A stretch of 64,000 nt of DNA. Origin: Collinsella sp. AF25-2LB (GTDB taxonomy: Bacteria; Actinomycetota; Coriobacteriia; Coriobacteriales; Coriobacteriaceae). The stretch is from assembly GCF_003458415.1 (NCBI RefSeq), contig NZ_QRUF01000008.1:12582-76581 (forward strand), given 5' to 3'. Made by a program: the position numbers and the translations under genes. Positions 1 through 8,323 of the stretch are shown piece by piece. Under the pieces are notes generated by a model, which ran no database searches, was not told where the DNA came from, and saw nothing but the letters and a program-made list of their open reading frames with translations. The first letter of the stretch is position 1; each line of letters starts with the position of its first letter.

Positions 1-2
1 CG

Positions 3-320
3 GTGAAGCTTGCCGAGGACGCCGAGTCCGGTCTTGCCTATGAGTTCCGCGCCAACCTGCGTGAGGGCAAGCTCGAGTTTACGGCGGCCCCCCAGTATCC
101 GTGGTTCCAGGTCAACAACATGGGCCTCGAGCGTCCGTTGTTCTTTAAGGGCGAGGGCACTCATCATGTGCGCCTGGTCGTCGACGACGACATCGCGACC
201 ATCTTTGTCGATGATGTTGCGCTTAACGCTCGATTCTGCAATAAGCAGGGCCAGGGTGTGGCGCTGACGGTCACCGACGGTACGCTTAAGTGCGCAAATG
301 CAACGATCGCGTCTCTGTAA
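3..320 (+). CDS. C-terminal part of a GH32 glycoside hydrolase (cut by window edge)
   Basis: The open frame enters from the left edge and ends at 318-320, so only about 105 C-terminal residues are seen. They form the beta-sandwich end of family GH32 (sucrose-6-phosphate hydrolase, fructanase, levanase): the segment VRLVVDDDIATIFVDDVALN is the usual GH32 C-terminal strand pair. No catalytic motif is inside the window. A PTS permease starts 45 bases later and a complete second GH32 gene follows, so this belongs to a sucrose or fructan utilisation operon. Codon 1 shown here (GTG at 3) is internal and not a real start. Specificity cannot be judged from the fragment. Confidence 0.75.
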   Translation: MKLAEDAESGLAYEFRANLREGKLEFTAAPQYPWFQVNNMGLERPLFFKGEGTHHVRLVVDDDIATIFVDDVALNARFCNKQGQGVALTVTDGTLKCANATIASL

Positions 321-365
321 TGGCATCAAAACGTCTTATGCTTTCGTAAAGGAATGGAGAGGAAC

Positions 366-1817
366 ATGGACTACAAAGTAGTGTCTCAGCAAGTCGTCGA
401 TAACGTCGGCGGTCTGGAGAACATCGAGGGCGCCACGCATTGCGTTACGCGTCTGCGTCTGGTGCTCAAGGATACGAGCAAGTACAACAAGGCCGAGCTC
501 GAGAACATCGATGGCGTCAAGGGCGTGCTGTACAACAGCGGCCAGCTCATGATCATCTTCGGTACCGGTACCGTCAACAAGGTTTACGATGAGTTTATGG
601 CTCTGACGGGCGTTAAGGAGATCAGCGCTTCCGAGGTCAAGGGCGCCGAGGCGGACAAGAAGGGCAAGTTCTTCTCGGTCCTCAAGGTATTCTCGGACAT
701 CTTTATCCCCATCATTCCCGCTTTCGTCGGCGCTGCTATCATCATCGGCCTTAAGTCGCTGATCGTTGCCAACGGCCTCTTTGGCATGGAGGGCAGCCTC
801 GCCGATCACAGCGAGTTCCTCAAGAACCTCGCAAGCTTCTTTGCCATTATCGCCACCACCTTCGACTACCTACCTGTCCTGGTTATGTACAGCGCGGTCA
901 AGCGTTTTGGCGGTAACCCGATCCTGGGCATCCTCGTCGGTATCGTCATGGTTCACCCGAGCCTTATGAACCGTAACACGTTCGTTATGGACCCGACGGG
1001 TGCTGAGTACTGGAACTTCGGTCCGCTCTCCATTCCCATGGTTGCTTTCCAGGGCGGCGTGTTCCCTGCAATCCTGACTGCCTGGTTTATGGCCAAGGTC
1101 GAGAAGATTGCCCAGAAGTACATCCCCGAGGTCGTTTCGTTCGTCTTTGTCCCGACCGTTACCCTGATTCTTGCTAACGTCGCCCTGTTCACCGTGTTCG
1201 GCCCGCTCGGCAACCTGATCGGCGACGTCCTCGCCGGCGTAATCGATATCCTGTACAACAGGATGGGCGTCTTCGGTGCCTTTGTCTTTGCCGCATTCCT
1301 GCAGCCGCTCGTCGTTACCGGTACGCATCAGTTCATCCAGGGTATCGAGGCAAACCTCGTTGCCACGACTGGCTTCAACTACATCCAGGCCATCTGGTCG
1401 GTTTCCATCATCGCCCAGGGCGGCGGCGCCATCGGCATGTACCTCATTCACAAGAAGCATTCCAAAGAGCGCAACATCTGCATGTCGTCCTTTATCCCGA
1501 CGCTGGTCGGTATCTCCGAGCCCGCAATCTTTGCTGCAAACATGCGCTACTCGATCATCCCGTTCATCTGCGCTTGCATCGGTGCAGGCTGCGGCGGTGC
1601 CTTCGTGAAGCTCTTTGAGGTGCGCGCCATCGGTCAGGGTCTGACCGGCGTGCTTGGCCTGCTCATCGTCACGCCCGAGACGCTCGTGTGGTATGTGGCT
1701 GGCAATCTCATCGCCTTTATCGTGCCGATCGTCTTGATCTTTGCCTACAACAAGGCAAAGGGCGTGCCGACCACTGATGAAGAGGGCGCTGGTGCTGGCT
1801 TTGATGTCAGCTTCTAG
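366..1817 (+). CDS. scrA: PTS EIIBC permease, sucrose type
   Basis: This is a membrane phosphotransferase permease of 483 aa in the glucose/sucrose superfamily, importing and phosphorylating a sugar. The EIIB domain covers roughly residues 1-85, with the phospho-cysteine C26 in the motif HCVTRLRL. The EIIC domain with about ten hydrophobic segments covers about 105-470, with the loop GTHQFI typical of the family. There is no EIIA domain, so a separate EIIA must serve it. The ATG at 366 is chosen because GGAGAGG lies just upstream; an ATG at 354 has no spacing for a ribosome site. Sucrose (or a short fructan) is inferred from GH32 genes on both sides. Confidence 0.85.
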   Translation: MDYKVVSQQVVDNVGGLENIEGATHCVTRLRLVLKDTSKYNKAELENIDGVKGVLYNSGQLMIIFGTGTVNKVYDEFMALTGVKEISASEVKGAEADKKGKFFSVLKVFSDIFIPIIPAFVGAAIIIGLKSLIVANGLFGMEGSLADHSEFLKNLASFFAIIATTFDYLPVLVMYSAVKRFGGNPILGILVGIVMVHPSLMNRNTFVMDPTGAEYWNFGPLSIPMVAFQGGVFPAILTAWFMAKVEKIAQKYIPEVVSFVFVPTVTLILANVALFTVFGPLGNLIGDVLAGVIDILYNRMGVFGAFVFAAFLQPLVVTGTHQFIQGIEANLVATTGFNYIQAIWSVSIIAQGGGAIGMYLIHKKHSKERNICMSSFIPTLVGISEPAIFAANMRYSIIPFICACIGAGCGGAFVKLFEVRAIGQGLTGVLGLLIVTPETLVWYVAGNLIAFIVPIVLIFAYNKAKGVPTTDEEGAGAGFDVSF

Positions 1818-1854
1818 TTGAGCCGTTCAGCGTAATCTGAGGATAAGTCCATTT

Positions 1855-1896
1855 GGGGAAGGGCGTTCGACTCGTGTGAGTCGAGCGTCCTTCCCC
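1855..1896 (+). terminator. Intercistronic hairpin between scrA and GH32
   Basis: A 19-bp stem (17 of 19 paired) closes a GTGT loop, left arm 1855-1873 and right arm 1878-1896. It lies between the permease stop and the next start. There is no T tract, so it is more likely an mRNA stabiliser or processing hairpin than a strong terminator. Confidence 0.6.
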
Positions 1897-1918
1897 ATAG
1901 ACGAGAAAGTCAACGGCG

Positions 1919-3361
1919 ATGTTTAATCAAAAAAATAAGGTGACACGCGCGGACTATGAGCAGTGGCGTGCCGGACAGGATGAGACGGCGGGTCGCATCG
2001 CGTCCGACCCCGATAGGCTCCTGTTCCATGTGGAGCCTGAGCTTGGCTGGCTCAACGACCCCAACGGTTTGGTGCAGATCGGTGATACGTATCACATCTA
2101 TCACCAATACGATCCATTCGATGCTGCGCATGGCGGTCCAGTGCTTTGGAATCATCTGACAACAAAGGATTTTGTGACGTACGAGAATCGCGGCCCTGTG
2201 CTGTTCCCCGATTCCGATTTGGATTCGAGCGGAGCGTATTCTGGTTCTGCCTTTGTACACGACGGCAAGATTCACTACTTCTATACCGGCAACGTCAAGC
2301 ATTTTGACCGCGATGATTACGACTACGTGTTGACGGGCCGTGAGCAAAACCAGATTCATGTGGTTGCCGAGAACCCCGACGAATTGGGCGAGAAGCGCAT
2401 AGCTGTTGGGCCGGTCGATTACCCCGACGATATCGGTACGCACGTGCGTGATCCCAAAATCCTTGAACACGATGGTATCTACTACATGGTTCTGGGCGCT
2501 CGTACGAAAGACGACCGCGGCTGCGTGCTTGTCTATACCTCGAGCAATCTAGAGGACTGGAGCTATGCGACGCGCATTGAGTTGGGCGAGAAGTTTGGCT
2601 TTATGTGGGAGTGCCCCGATCTGTTTGAGCTCGATGGTGAGCTTATTCTCGTTTGCTGTCCGCAGGGTGTGTCCGCCGATGGATGGCGTTACCGCAATCC
2701 GCACCAGTGCGTGTGGTTTCCCATCGAGGCCGATTGGGAGGCGCCGAGTTTTAAGATCGCCGGGCAGGGCATGCCCCCGATGGTCGATGCCGGCTTTGAT
2801 TTCTACGCACCGCAGTCTTTTGAGGATGCTGCGGGTCGGCGTTTGATGATCGGGTGGTCGGGTTGCCCCGATGCGACGGCAAAAAGCCCGACGGTGGCAC
2901 GCGGGTGGCAGTGCGCGTTGACGGTGCCGAGAAAACTGAGCATGCGCGATGGTAAGCTCTGTCAGCAGCCGGTGCACGAGATTGAGAGGATGCGCGGCGA
3001 CTGCGTTTGCGCGACAGGCGGTGAAACCGTTGAGGAGCCGGGCCGCCTGTTTGATCTTGTGGTTTCCTGTGAGGGCGCCCAGGTGATCGAGCTCGAAATC
3101 CGCAAGGGTGTCTTTGTGCGCTATGCAGACGGGATGCTTACCCTCGACATGGGTGACGAAGGCTATGGGCGCGACCAGAGGTTGATCGAGCTCAGCGAGC
3201 TTCGCGACCTGCGCGTGCTTTCGGACACTACGATGGTCGAGATTTTTGCAAATGGCGGCGAGGCGGCACTTACGAGCCGTACCTATTCGCCGGCGGTTCC
3301 GGCGATGGAGCTGCACGCCGAGGGTGCGGCATCGATGAATTTCTACCGCCTCGTGCATTAA
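1919..3361 (+). CDS. scrB: GH32 sucrose-6-phosphate hydrolase
   Basis: A cytoplasmic beta-fructofuranosidase of 480 aa that splits sucrose-6-phosphate to glucose-6-phosphate and fructose after PTS import. The GH32 triad is visible: nucleophile D47 in WLNDPNG, the transition-state residue D178 in RDPKI, and acid/base E231 in the motif WECPDLF. The five-bladed propeller spans about 35-340 and the C-terminal sandwich follows, ending with the strand motif TMVEIFANGGEAALTSR. No signal peptide is present, which fits an intracellular phosphorylated substrate. The ribosome site before ATG 1919 is weak (GACGAGAAAG). It is the second GH32 gene next to the EIIBC gene, so the two hydrolases probably differ in chain length preference. 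Confidence 0.9.
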   Translation: MFNQKNKVTRADYEQWRAGQDETAGRIASDPDRLLFHVEPELGWLNDPNGLVQIGDTYHIYHQYDPFDAAHGGPVLWNHLTTKDFVTYENRGPVLFPDSDLDSSGAYSGSAFVHDGKIHYFYTGNVKHFDRDDYDYVLTGREQNQIHVVAENPDELGEKRIAVGPVDYPDDIGTHVRDPKILEHDGIYYMVLGARTKDDRGCVLVYTSSNLEDWSYATRIELGEKFGFMWECPDLFELDGELILVCCPQGVSADGWRYRNPHQCVWFPIEADWEAPSFKIAGQGMPPMVDAGFDFYAPQSFEDAAGRRLMIGWSGCPDATAKSPTVARGWQCALTVPRKLSMRDGKLCQQPVHEIERMRGDCVCATGGETVEEPGRLFDLVVSCEGAQVIELEIRKGVFVRYADGMLTLDMGDEGYGRDQRLIELSELRDLRVLSDTTMVEIFANGGEAALTSRTYSPAVPAMELHAEGAASMNFYRLVH

Positions 3362-3513
3362 CCGTGCGTGGAGCACGATTGGATTTGCTGGACGGAATGT
3401 GTCGCAGTTGTCGCGGCCAACTACCGCTTACCGCATATAGCGACCGTTTGTGGAATAAGTAACCCTCCTTAATAAACCGTGTGGAATCCTAGATAAGCAC
3501 GGAGTTTTCCAGG

Positions 3514-3557
3514 GAGACGCTGTCCTTTGTTGTGTGCAAGGGGCGGCGTCTCTTTGG
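3514..3557 (+). terminator. Terminator-like hairpin after the sucrose cluster
   Basis: Arms GAGACGC at 3514-3520 and GCGTCTC at 3546-3552 are extended inward by partly paired CCTTTG/CAAGGG and followed by TTTGG. It sits in the 276-base gap between the GH32 stop and the DegV start. Nothing else recognisable is in that gap. Confidence 0.45.
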
Positions 3558-3637
3558 CGCTTGGACGCCGTTGTGCAACAGTGCGGCGGCGCGTGCCATG
3601 TATTGAAAAGCCAATGTCGAGATGGGTCGTGATAATA

Positions 3638-4492
3638 ATGGGCAAGTACGTAATCGTGGTTGAGTCTGGGTCGGATGTGACGCCGGAGCTCTGCGAGCGC
3701 TACGGCATCGTGCGCGTGCCCATGCATGTCACGATTGGTGACGAGACCGTCGAGGACGGCTCGATCGATCCGCTCGAGATTTATTCGCGCTGCAACGAGT
3801 TTGGCGTGATGCCCAAGACCAGCGGCTGCGCGCCTGCGGATTTTGCTCACGTGTACGACCGCATTCACGCTGAGCAGCCCGATGCGACTATTCTGCATCT
3901 CGCGTATTCCGAGGCCACGACCTGCTCGCATCAATCATCGAAGATCGCCGCCAAGGGTCGCGACTACGTGTTCTCTATGGACACGCGCTTTGTCTCGGTA
4001 GGCCAGTCGCTCGTTGTCGTCGAGACCGCCAAATACATCGAGGCTCACCCCGATGCCACCGTCGACGAGATCTTTGCATTTACGAATTCCGTCATGGACC
4101 GCGTGCTGCTGGGCTTTGTTCCTACCGATCTTGCCTTTCTTAAGGCGGGCGGTCGCTTGTCCAACGTCGCATTCCTTGGCGCCCATCTGCTCAAGATTAA
4201 GCCCTGCATTGAGGTGACGGGCGGCAAGTTCGTGGCGACCAAGAAGTTCCGCGGCTCTATGCTCAAGTGCGCCCGCGCCTTTATTGACCACATGGTTGCG
4301 AAGGGCGAGATTGACTACTCGCACATTGGCCTGGCGTATTCGGTGGGCCTTTCCCAGGAGCTGCGCGATGACATGGAGGTCTATGCGCATGATCTGGGCT
4401 TTAAGGACGTTACCTGGACTCAGGTCGGCGGCGTCATCTCGAGCCATTGCGGCCCGACCGCCTTCGGTGCGGTGCTCACGCTTAAGGCGTAA
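3638..4492 (+). CDS. DegV family fatty-acid-binding protein
   Basis: This 284-aa cytoplasmic protein has the full DegV fold. DegV (FakB-type) proteins bind a fatty acid and present it to a fatty acid kinase. Characteristic features are the N-terminal beta strand with ESGSDVTPEL, the motif KTSGCAPADF near residue 60, and the segment LKAGGRLSNVAFLGAHLLKIKP split over about residues 165-190. The ATG at 3638 gives the usual N-terminus (MGKYVIVV) and the usual length; upstream in-frame ATG 3614 adds eight residues and neither has a clear ribosome site. It stands alone between terminator-like structures. No fatty acid kinase gene is in the window. Confidence 0.8.
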   Translation: MGKYVIVVESGSDVTPELCERYGIVRVPMHVTIGDETVEDGSIDPLEIYSRCNEFGVMPKTSGCAPADFAHVYDRIHAEQPDATILHLAYSEATTCSHQSSKIAAKGRDYVFSMDTRFVSVGQSLVVVETAKYIEAHPDATVDEIFAFTNSVMDRVLLGFVPTDLAFLKAGGRLSNVAFLGAHLLKIKPCIEVTGGKFVATKKFRGSMLKCARAFIDHMVAKGEIDYSHIGLAYSVGLSQELRDDMEVYAHDLGFKDVTWTQVGGVISSHCGPTAFGAVLTLKA

Positions 4493-4587
4493 AGGCCGCA
4501 GGCGAGCGTTCTTCAGCCTGACATCTCGACGTAGCCCCCAGCCATGGTGATGGGGGATAGATTAAAACGTGCCGTTCTAGTCCGAGA

Positions 4588-4616
4588 CGTTTAAACGCAA
4601 ACGCATGGGCTAGAAT
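4588..4616 (+). promoter_or_regulatory. Probable pflA promoter with palindromic site
   Basis: A good -10 box TAGAAT at 4611-4616 is preceded at 17 bp by CGTTTA (4588-4593). That -35 lies inside the perfect palindrome CGTTTAAACG (4588-4597), which could bind a regulator, for example a redox sensor. A wider inverted pair TTCTAG/CTAGAA flanks it. Confidence 0.4.
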
Positions 4617-4666
4617 GACTCTGGCATTTTAATTGGTTGCATCCAAGGAGAGGCAAGGTAGCGCGA

Positions 4667-5485
4667 ATGGCAGAAATGACGCTTGAGGGTGTGGACGCTC
4701 GTCCCGAGGACTCTGCGTTTGCCCTTGGCCGCGTGCATTCGATCGAGACGATGGGAACGGTCGACGGACCCGGCATCCGCTTTGTGGTGTTTGTTCAGGG
4801 CTGTCCCATGCGCTGCGCGTATTGCCACAATCCCGATACCTGGTCGGTCAACGGCGGCACCATGGTGACCGTCGAACACCTGATGGATGAGTTCCAGAGT
4901 AACCACGAGTTCTATCGCAGCGGTGGCATTACGGTGTCCGGCGGCGAGCCGCTCCTGCAGCCCGAGTTTTTGGCCGATCTGTTTCGTGCTATGCATAACA
5001 ACCCCGATGGCCGTGTACATACCTGCCTAGATAGCTGTGGCTATGCATTTGACCCCAACCACCCCGAGAAGTTCGATGCCGTGCTCAACGAGACCGACAT
5101 GGTACTGCTCGATATTAAGCATGCCGACCCGGTCGAGCATAAAAAGCTGACCGGTTGCGATCCCGCACGCATCTTGGCGTTCGGCGATGAACTTGCACGT
5201 CGCAAGATCAAGGTCGTTATCCGCCACGTGGTGGTGCCGGGCATTACCGACACGGTGGAGGAGTGCGAGAAGCTCGGTCGCCTCATCGCTCCATGGCACA
5301 ACGTGGTGGGCCTGGAAATGCTGCCGTATCACACGATGGGTGTCGTCAAGTACGAGCAACTGGGCATTCCCTATAAGCTTGAGGGCGTACCTCAGATGGA
5401 TACCGCGCGCATGCCCGAGCTGCGCAATGCCGTTATGGCCGGTATGAAAAAGCGCCGTGCGGAGCTCAGGTCGGCCATCGGCTAA
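4667..5485 (+). CDS. pflA: Pyruvate formate-lyase activating enzyme
   Basis: A radical SAM glycyl-radical activase of 272 aa that installs the glycyl radical on pyruvate formate-lyase in anaerobic mixed-acid metabolism. The cluster-binding cysteines are C46, C50 and C53 (CPMRCAYC), with HNPDTW directly after, a PflA hallmark. The motif TVSGGEPLLQ supplies the GGE site that binds SAM. The ATG at 4667 is preferred because AAGGTAG lies six bases ahead. Upstream TTG 4637 and downstream ATG 4676 are possible. The glycyl-radical enzyme itself is not adjacent, so it must be encoded elsewhere. Confidence 0.9.
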   Translation: MAEMTLEGVDARPEDSAFALGRVHSIETMGTVDGPGIRFVVFVQGCPMRCAYCHNPDTWSVNGGTMVTVEHLMDEFQSNHEFYRSGGITVSGGEPLLQPEFLADLFRAMHNNPDGRVHTCLDSCGYAFDPNHPEKFDAVLNETDMVLLDIKHADPVEHKKLTGCDPARILAFGDELARRKIKVVIRHVVVPGITDTVEECEKLGRLIAPWHNVVGLEMLPYHTMGVVKYEQLGIPYKLEGVPQMDTARMPELRNAVMAGMKKRRAELRSAIG

Positions 5486-5611
5486 CAAGCCATTTTTGCC
5501 CCTTTATGATACCCGAGCTGTACTGGCCTAACGGCTTGGTGCTGACACGGTTGAGCCAAAATGCTGGTACCATACCGTGGATAAGCAATTTGCACGGATT
5601 TGGGGGATGGC

Positions 5612-6352
5612 ATGGCAACCATCGCGATCATAGGCGCACTCGAAAAAGAGGTTGCGCAGATTAAGGAAGAGCTGAGTGGCACGCATGAGTCGCAGGAGGC
5701 GGGCTTGACCGTTGTGAACGGTGGGCTTTCGGGTCTGACAGTAGTCGCCACGACGGCAGGCATGGGGACCGTGAACGCCGCTGCCGCAACGCAGCATCTC
5801 ATCAGCAAATACGCCCCGCAGGCCGTTGTGTTTTCGGGCATTGCGGGCGGCCTAAACCCTAAACTCCATATTAACGACGTGGTTATAGGCAAGTGCCTGC
5901 GCTATCTGGATACCGATACGGCACTCATCGCCGAGTCGGCGCCGGGGCTCGAGGAGTTTGTCTCGACACCGGCGTTGGCTGATGTTGCCGCCGCCGTGCT
6001 TGCCGAGCATGGATTTGTGGATGCCTCGGCGGATGAGACTTCTGCGGAGAAGGACCCCAAGCAGTTCCTGTGTGGCACTATCGCCACGGGTGATCGCTTT
6101 GTTACGGGTGACGCCATGCGTAACGCTGCGATTGAGGCCACGCATGCCGATTGCGTCGAGATGGAGGGCGCGGCAATTGCGCACATCGCGGCCAAGAATG
6201 GTGTCGATTGCCTGGTACTGCGCGCTATCAGCGATAATTGTGACGAGGCATATGACGCGTTTTGCGAGCGCGAGTTCGATCTGGACGAGTACGCTCGCAC
6301 CGCGAGCGGCATCACGCTTGACATCGTTCGTCGTATCGCCGCCGCGCAATAG
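5612..6352 (+). CDS. mtnN: 5'-methylthioadenosine/S-adenosylhomocysteine nucleosidase
   Basis: A cytoplasmic nucleosidase of 246 aa that cleaves adenine from MTA and SAH (and 5'-deoxyadenosine) in the activated methyl cycle. The N-terminus MATIAIIGALEKEV, the phosphate/ribose-binding segment VFSGIAGGLNP and the substrate motif VEMEGAAIAHIA (catalytic region near residue 185) identify it. RAISDN near the C-terminus contains the catalytic aspartate. ATG 5612 has GGGGGATGG just upstream. Position after pflA is sensible, since radical SAM enzymes release 5'-deoxyadenosine, but co-transcription is not shown. Confidence 0.9.
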   Translation: MATIAIIGALEKEVAQIKEELSGTHESQEAGLTVVNGGLSGLTVVATTAGMGTVNAAAATQHLISKYAPQAVVFSGIAGGLNPKLHINDVVIGKCLRYLDTDTALIAESAPGLEEFVSTPALADVAAAVLAEHGFVDASADETSAEKDPKQFLCGTIATGDRFVTGDAMRNAAIEATHADCVEMEGAAIAHIAAKNGVDCLVLRAISDNCDEAYDAFCEREFDLDEYARTASGITLDIVRRIAAAQ

Positions 6353-6391
6353 CACGCCCGTTTTGTAAGAACCTACGACCAAGGAGTGTCC

Positions 6392-6982
6392 ATGGCCGAT
6401 TCCATTAACTATCAGCTTGCCAAGTTTGTTGCCAGCTACGGCAAGGTTTCGCAGATCCCCGAGTCCACCTGTCCCGAGGTGAGCTTTGTGGGCCGCTCCA
6501 ATGTGGGCAAGTCGTCTATCATGAACAAACTCTTTGGCCGCAAGAACCTGGTCAAGGTTTCGAGTACGCCGGGCAAGACGAGCAACATCAATTTCTTCGA
6601 GGCCGACGACGTGCACTTTGTGGACCTGCCGGGCTACGGTTTCGCCCGTCGTTCCAAGGCCGAGCGCGACCGCTGGGCTGAGCTTATCGGTGACTTCTTC
6701 GACTCCGAGCGCAGCTTTAACCTGGTCGTATCGCTGGTGGATATTCGTCACGACCCCAGTAAGCTCGACCATGACATGATCGATTACCTGCAGGGCAACG
6801 AGTTCAACTTTATCGTCTGCCTCACCAAGGCCGACAAACTCAGCCGTACCCAGCAGGCCCGCCAAGCAGCAGCCATCAAAAAGCAGCTCAACGTCCCTGC
6901 CGAGAACGTGATCATCACAAGCTCCCAAACCGGTACCGGCATCGACGAACTCAAGCGCCGCATCGCCGAGGCCTGCCTCTAG
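6392..6982 (+). CDS. engB: Ribosome biogenesis GTPase EngB/YsxC
   Basis: An essential TRAFAC-class GTPase of 196 aa, needed for 50S subunit assembly. G1 is GRSNVGKSS (about residue 34), G2 lies in TPGKTSNINFF, G3 is DLPGYGFA and G4 is TKADKL, each as expected for EngB. AAGGAG at 6381-6386 places the start at ATG 6392. It follows mtnN by 39 bases and may be co-transcribed. The 76 bases after it lead into a giant inverted repeat. Confidence 0.93.
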   Translation: MADSINYQLAKFVASYGKVSQIPESTCPEVSFVGRSNVGKSSIMNKLFGRKNLVKVSSTPGKTSNINFFEADDVHFVDLPGYGFARRSKAERDRWAELIGDFFDSERSFNLVVSLVDIRHDPSKLDHDMIDYLQGNEFNFIVCLTKADKLSRTQQARQAAAIKKQLNVPAENVIITSSQTGTGIDELKRRIAEACL

Positions 6983-7058
6983 TGAGTGCCCCTTACCAGC
7001 AAGAGCCCCTGCCAATAAAAATCAACTATCAGCCTGGCGCCCCTTCAAAGCGTGGGTC

Positions 7059-7245
7059 CCTGTAGACATCCTCAGCAAGGTAGGCGCAGGGACGGTCGGG
7101 ATATTCCCTCAAAATCATTCCGCAGCGCGAAGGCCCCTTGTCCGTCGCTCCGTAGGAGCAGGACAAGGGGCCTTCATGCGCGAGGACGATTTTGAGGGAA
7201 TATCCCGACCGTCCCGGACAGGTATATGAGGAGGATGTCTACAGG
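7059..7245. repeat. Giant 187-bp near-perfect inverted repeat at the thrB 3' end
   Basis: Three nested arm pairs are exact or nearly so: 15 bp (7059-7073 with 7231-7245, perfect), 28 bp (7089-7116 with 7188-7215, perfect) and 19 bp (7125-7143 with 7161-7181, two-base bulge). An apex GCTCC-GTA-GGAGC closes it. The outer right arm includes the last two codons of thrB, so the inverted copy contains a duplicated piece of that gene end. The apex is shared with the repeat at 12552-12669. It fills most of the 256-base gap between engB and thrB and could act as a bidirectional transcription stop, although no T tract is present. Confidence 0.9.
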
Positions 7246-8120
7246 TACTCGATTTGAGCGCCTTCCGTGTCGCACGTGAGAATATGCGTATCACACTTGG
7301 GGAACTGCTCACGCAGCTTGACCTGCAGAAACTTTGCCACGATGGTGTCGTCGGTCACAGCCATGAGGGTCGAGCCTGAGCCGCTAATCCAGATGGTCTT
7401 AGCGCCGCCGTTAAGGCAGGTGTCGCGCACGGCGTTGTAGTCGGGAATCAGGCGGCGACGATAAGGCTCCTGAATGCGGTCGTCATTGGCAGCGGCAATC
7501 AGGTCCAGGTCACCAGTCTCCAGGCCGCGCGTCATGCCGGCGATGCGGCCCATTTGCCATACGGCGGTGGAGAGTGGAATCTCCTGCGGCACGACCTTGC
7601 GCGCCTCGCTCGTATGTACCTCGTAGGGCGGAATCACGGTAATAAAACGCAAGCGATCGCTCACCTCGTAGCGCAGACATTGGGGGAGCGAATCGGTCGG
7701 CGTAAAGGAGCAGACGGCGCCGCCAAGGATGGCGGGGGCGACGTTATCGGGATGGCCCTCGACCTCGGTGGCGATGCGGACGAGTTCGGCGCGGTCGACG
7801 GTGTGGCCTGTCAGCGCGGCGGCAGCCATGATGCCGGCGACGACGCAGGTGGAGCTGGAACCCAGGCCGCGGGCGACGGGGACGTCGGTCTGAATGTCGA
7901 TAGCGACGGGGAAGGCCGGCTCGCCCCATGCGGCCAGCGCATCGACAAAGCTCACATAGACCAGGTTATTCTCGTTTTGGAACTCCTTGGGGCAGCCCGT
8001 GATGGTGAGCTTGTCGGCGCGCTCGAAGGTGAAGTGCGAGTAGAGGCCGACGGCCATGCCGAGGGTGTCGTAGCCGATGCCTAGGTTGGCGCTTGTTGCT
8101 GGGACGGTGATTTTGATCAT
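7239..8120 (-). CDS. thrB: Homoserine kinase
   Basis: A GHMP-family kinase of 293 aa that phosphorylates L-homoserine with ATP in threonine synthesis. The N-terminus VPATSANLGIGYDTLG is the GHMP substrate motif and PVARGLGSSSTCVVAG (about residue 84) is the ATP-binding motif 2. The C-terminal segment WISGSGSTLMAV is motif 3. The start is supported by AGGAGG at 8128-8133. It lies downstream of thrC in the same direction, but the two are separated by 203 bases holding two hairpins, so expression may be uncoupled. The reading frame ends inside the giant repeat. Confidence 0.93.
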   Translation of the reverse strand: MIKITVPATSANLGIGYDTLGMAVGLYSHFTFERADKLTITGCPKEFQNENNLVYVSFVDALAAWGEPAFPVAIDIQTDVPVARGLGSSSTCVVAGIMAAAALTGHTVDRAELVRIATEVEGHPDNVAPAILGGAVCSFTPTDSLPQCLRYEVSDRLRFITVIPPYEVHTSEARKVVPQEIPLSTAVWQMGRIAGMTRGLETGDLDLIAAANDDRIQEPYRRRLIPDYNAVRDTCLNGGAKTIWISGSGSTLMAVTDDTIVAKFLQVKLREQFPKCDTHILTCDTEGAQIEYL

Positions 8121-8133
8121 GTGGGTCCTCCTG

Positions 8134-8245
8134 GCGTGCCTGGCTGTTTAGTTCGCTGCTCGGACAGTCCTGCGCAAGACGGAAAGCACATTAAGTGCTT
8201 TCCTTTGCGTGCGGAACTCACGACGAACTAAACAGCCAGGCACGC
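8134..8245. repeat. 112-bp inverted repeat between thrC and thrB
   Basis: The outer arms are a perfect 22 bp (8134-8155 with 8224-8245). The inner stem GGAAAGCAC (8181-8189) with GTGCTTTCC (8195-8203) is also perfect, and the middle is partly paired. In the thrB mRNA the hairpin ends directly against the AGGAGG ribosome site, so it may affect thrB translation or mark a processing point. Confidence 0.85.
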
Positions 8246-8291
8246 TGCGCGCGTTCGTCATCATCCCGAGGGTTATCTGATGAAAGAAGGT

Positions 8292-8311
8292 GCGCCGGCT
8301 TTCGCCGGCGC
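8292..8311 (-). terminator. Hairpin after thrC
   Basis: A perfect 8-bp GC stem (GCGCCGGC/GCCGGCGC) with a four-base loop starts 13 bases after the thrC stop. On the minus strand it is followed by ACCTTCTTTC, which is only moderately U-rich, so termination is probably partial. Confidence 0.55.
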
Positions 8312-8323
8312 TTAATAAGGGAT

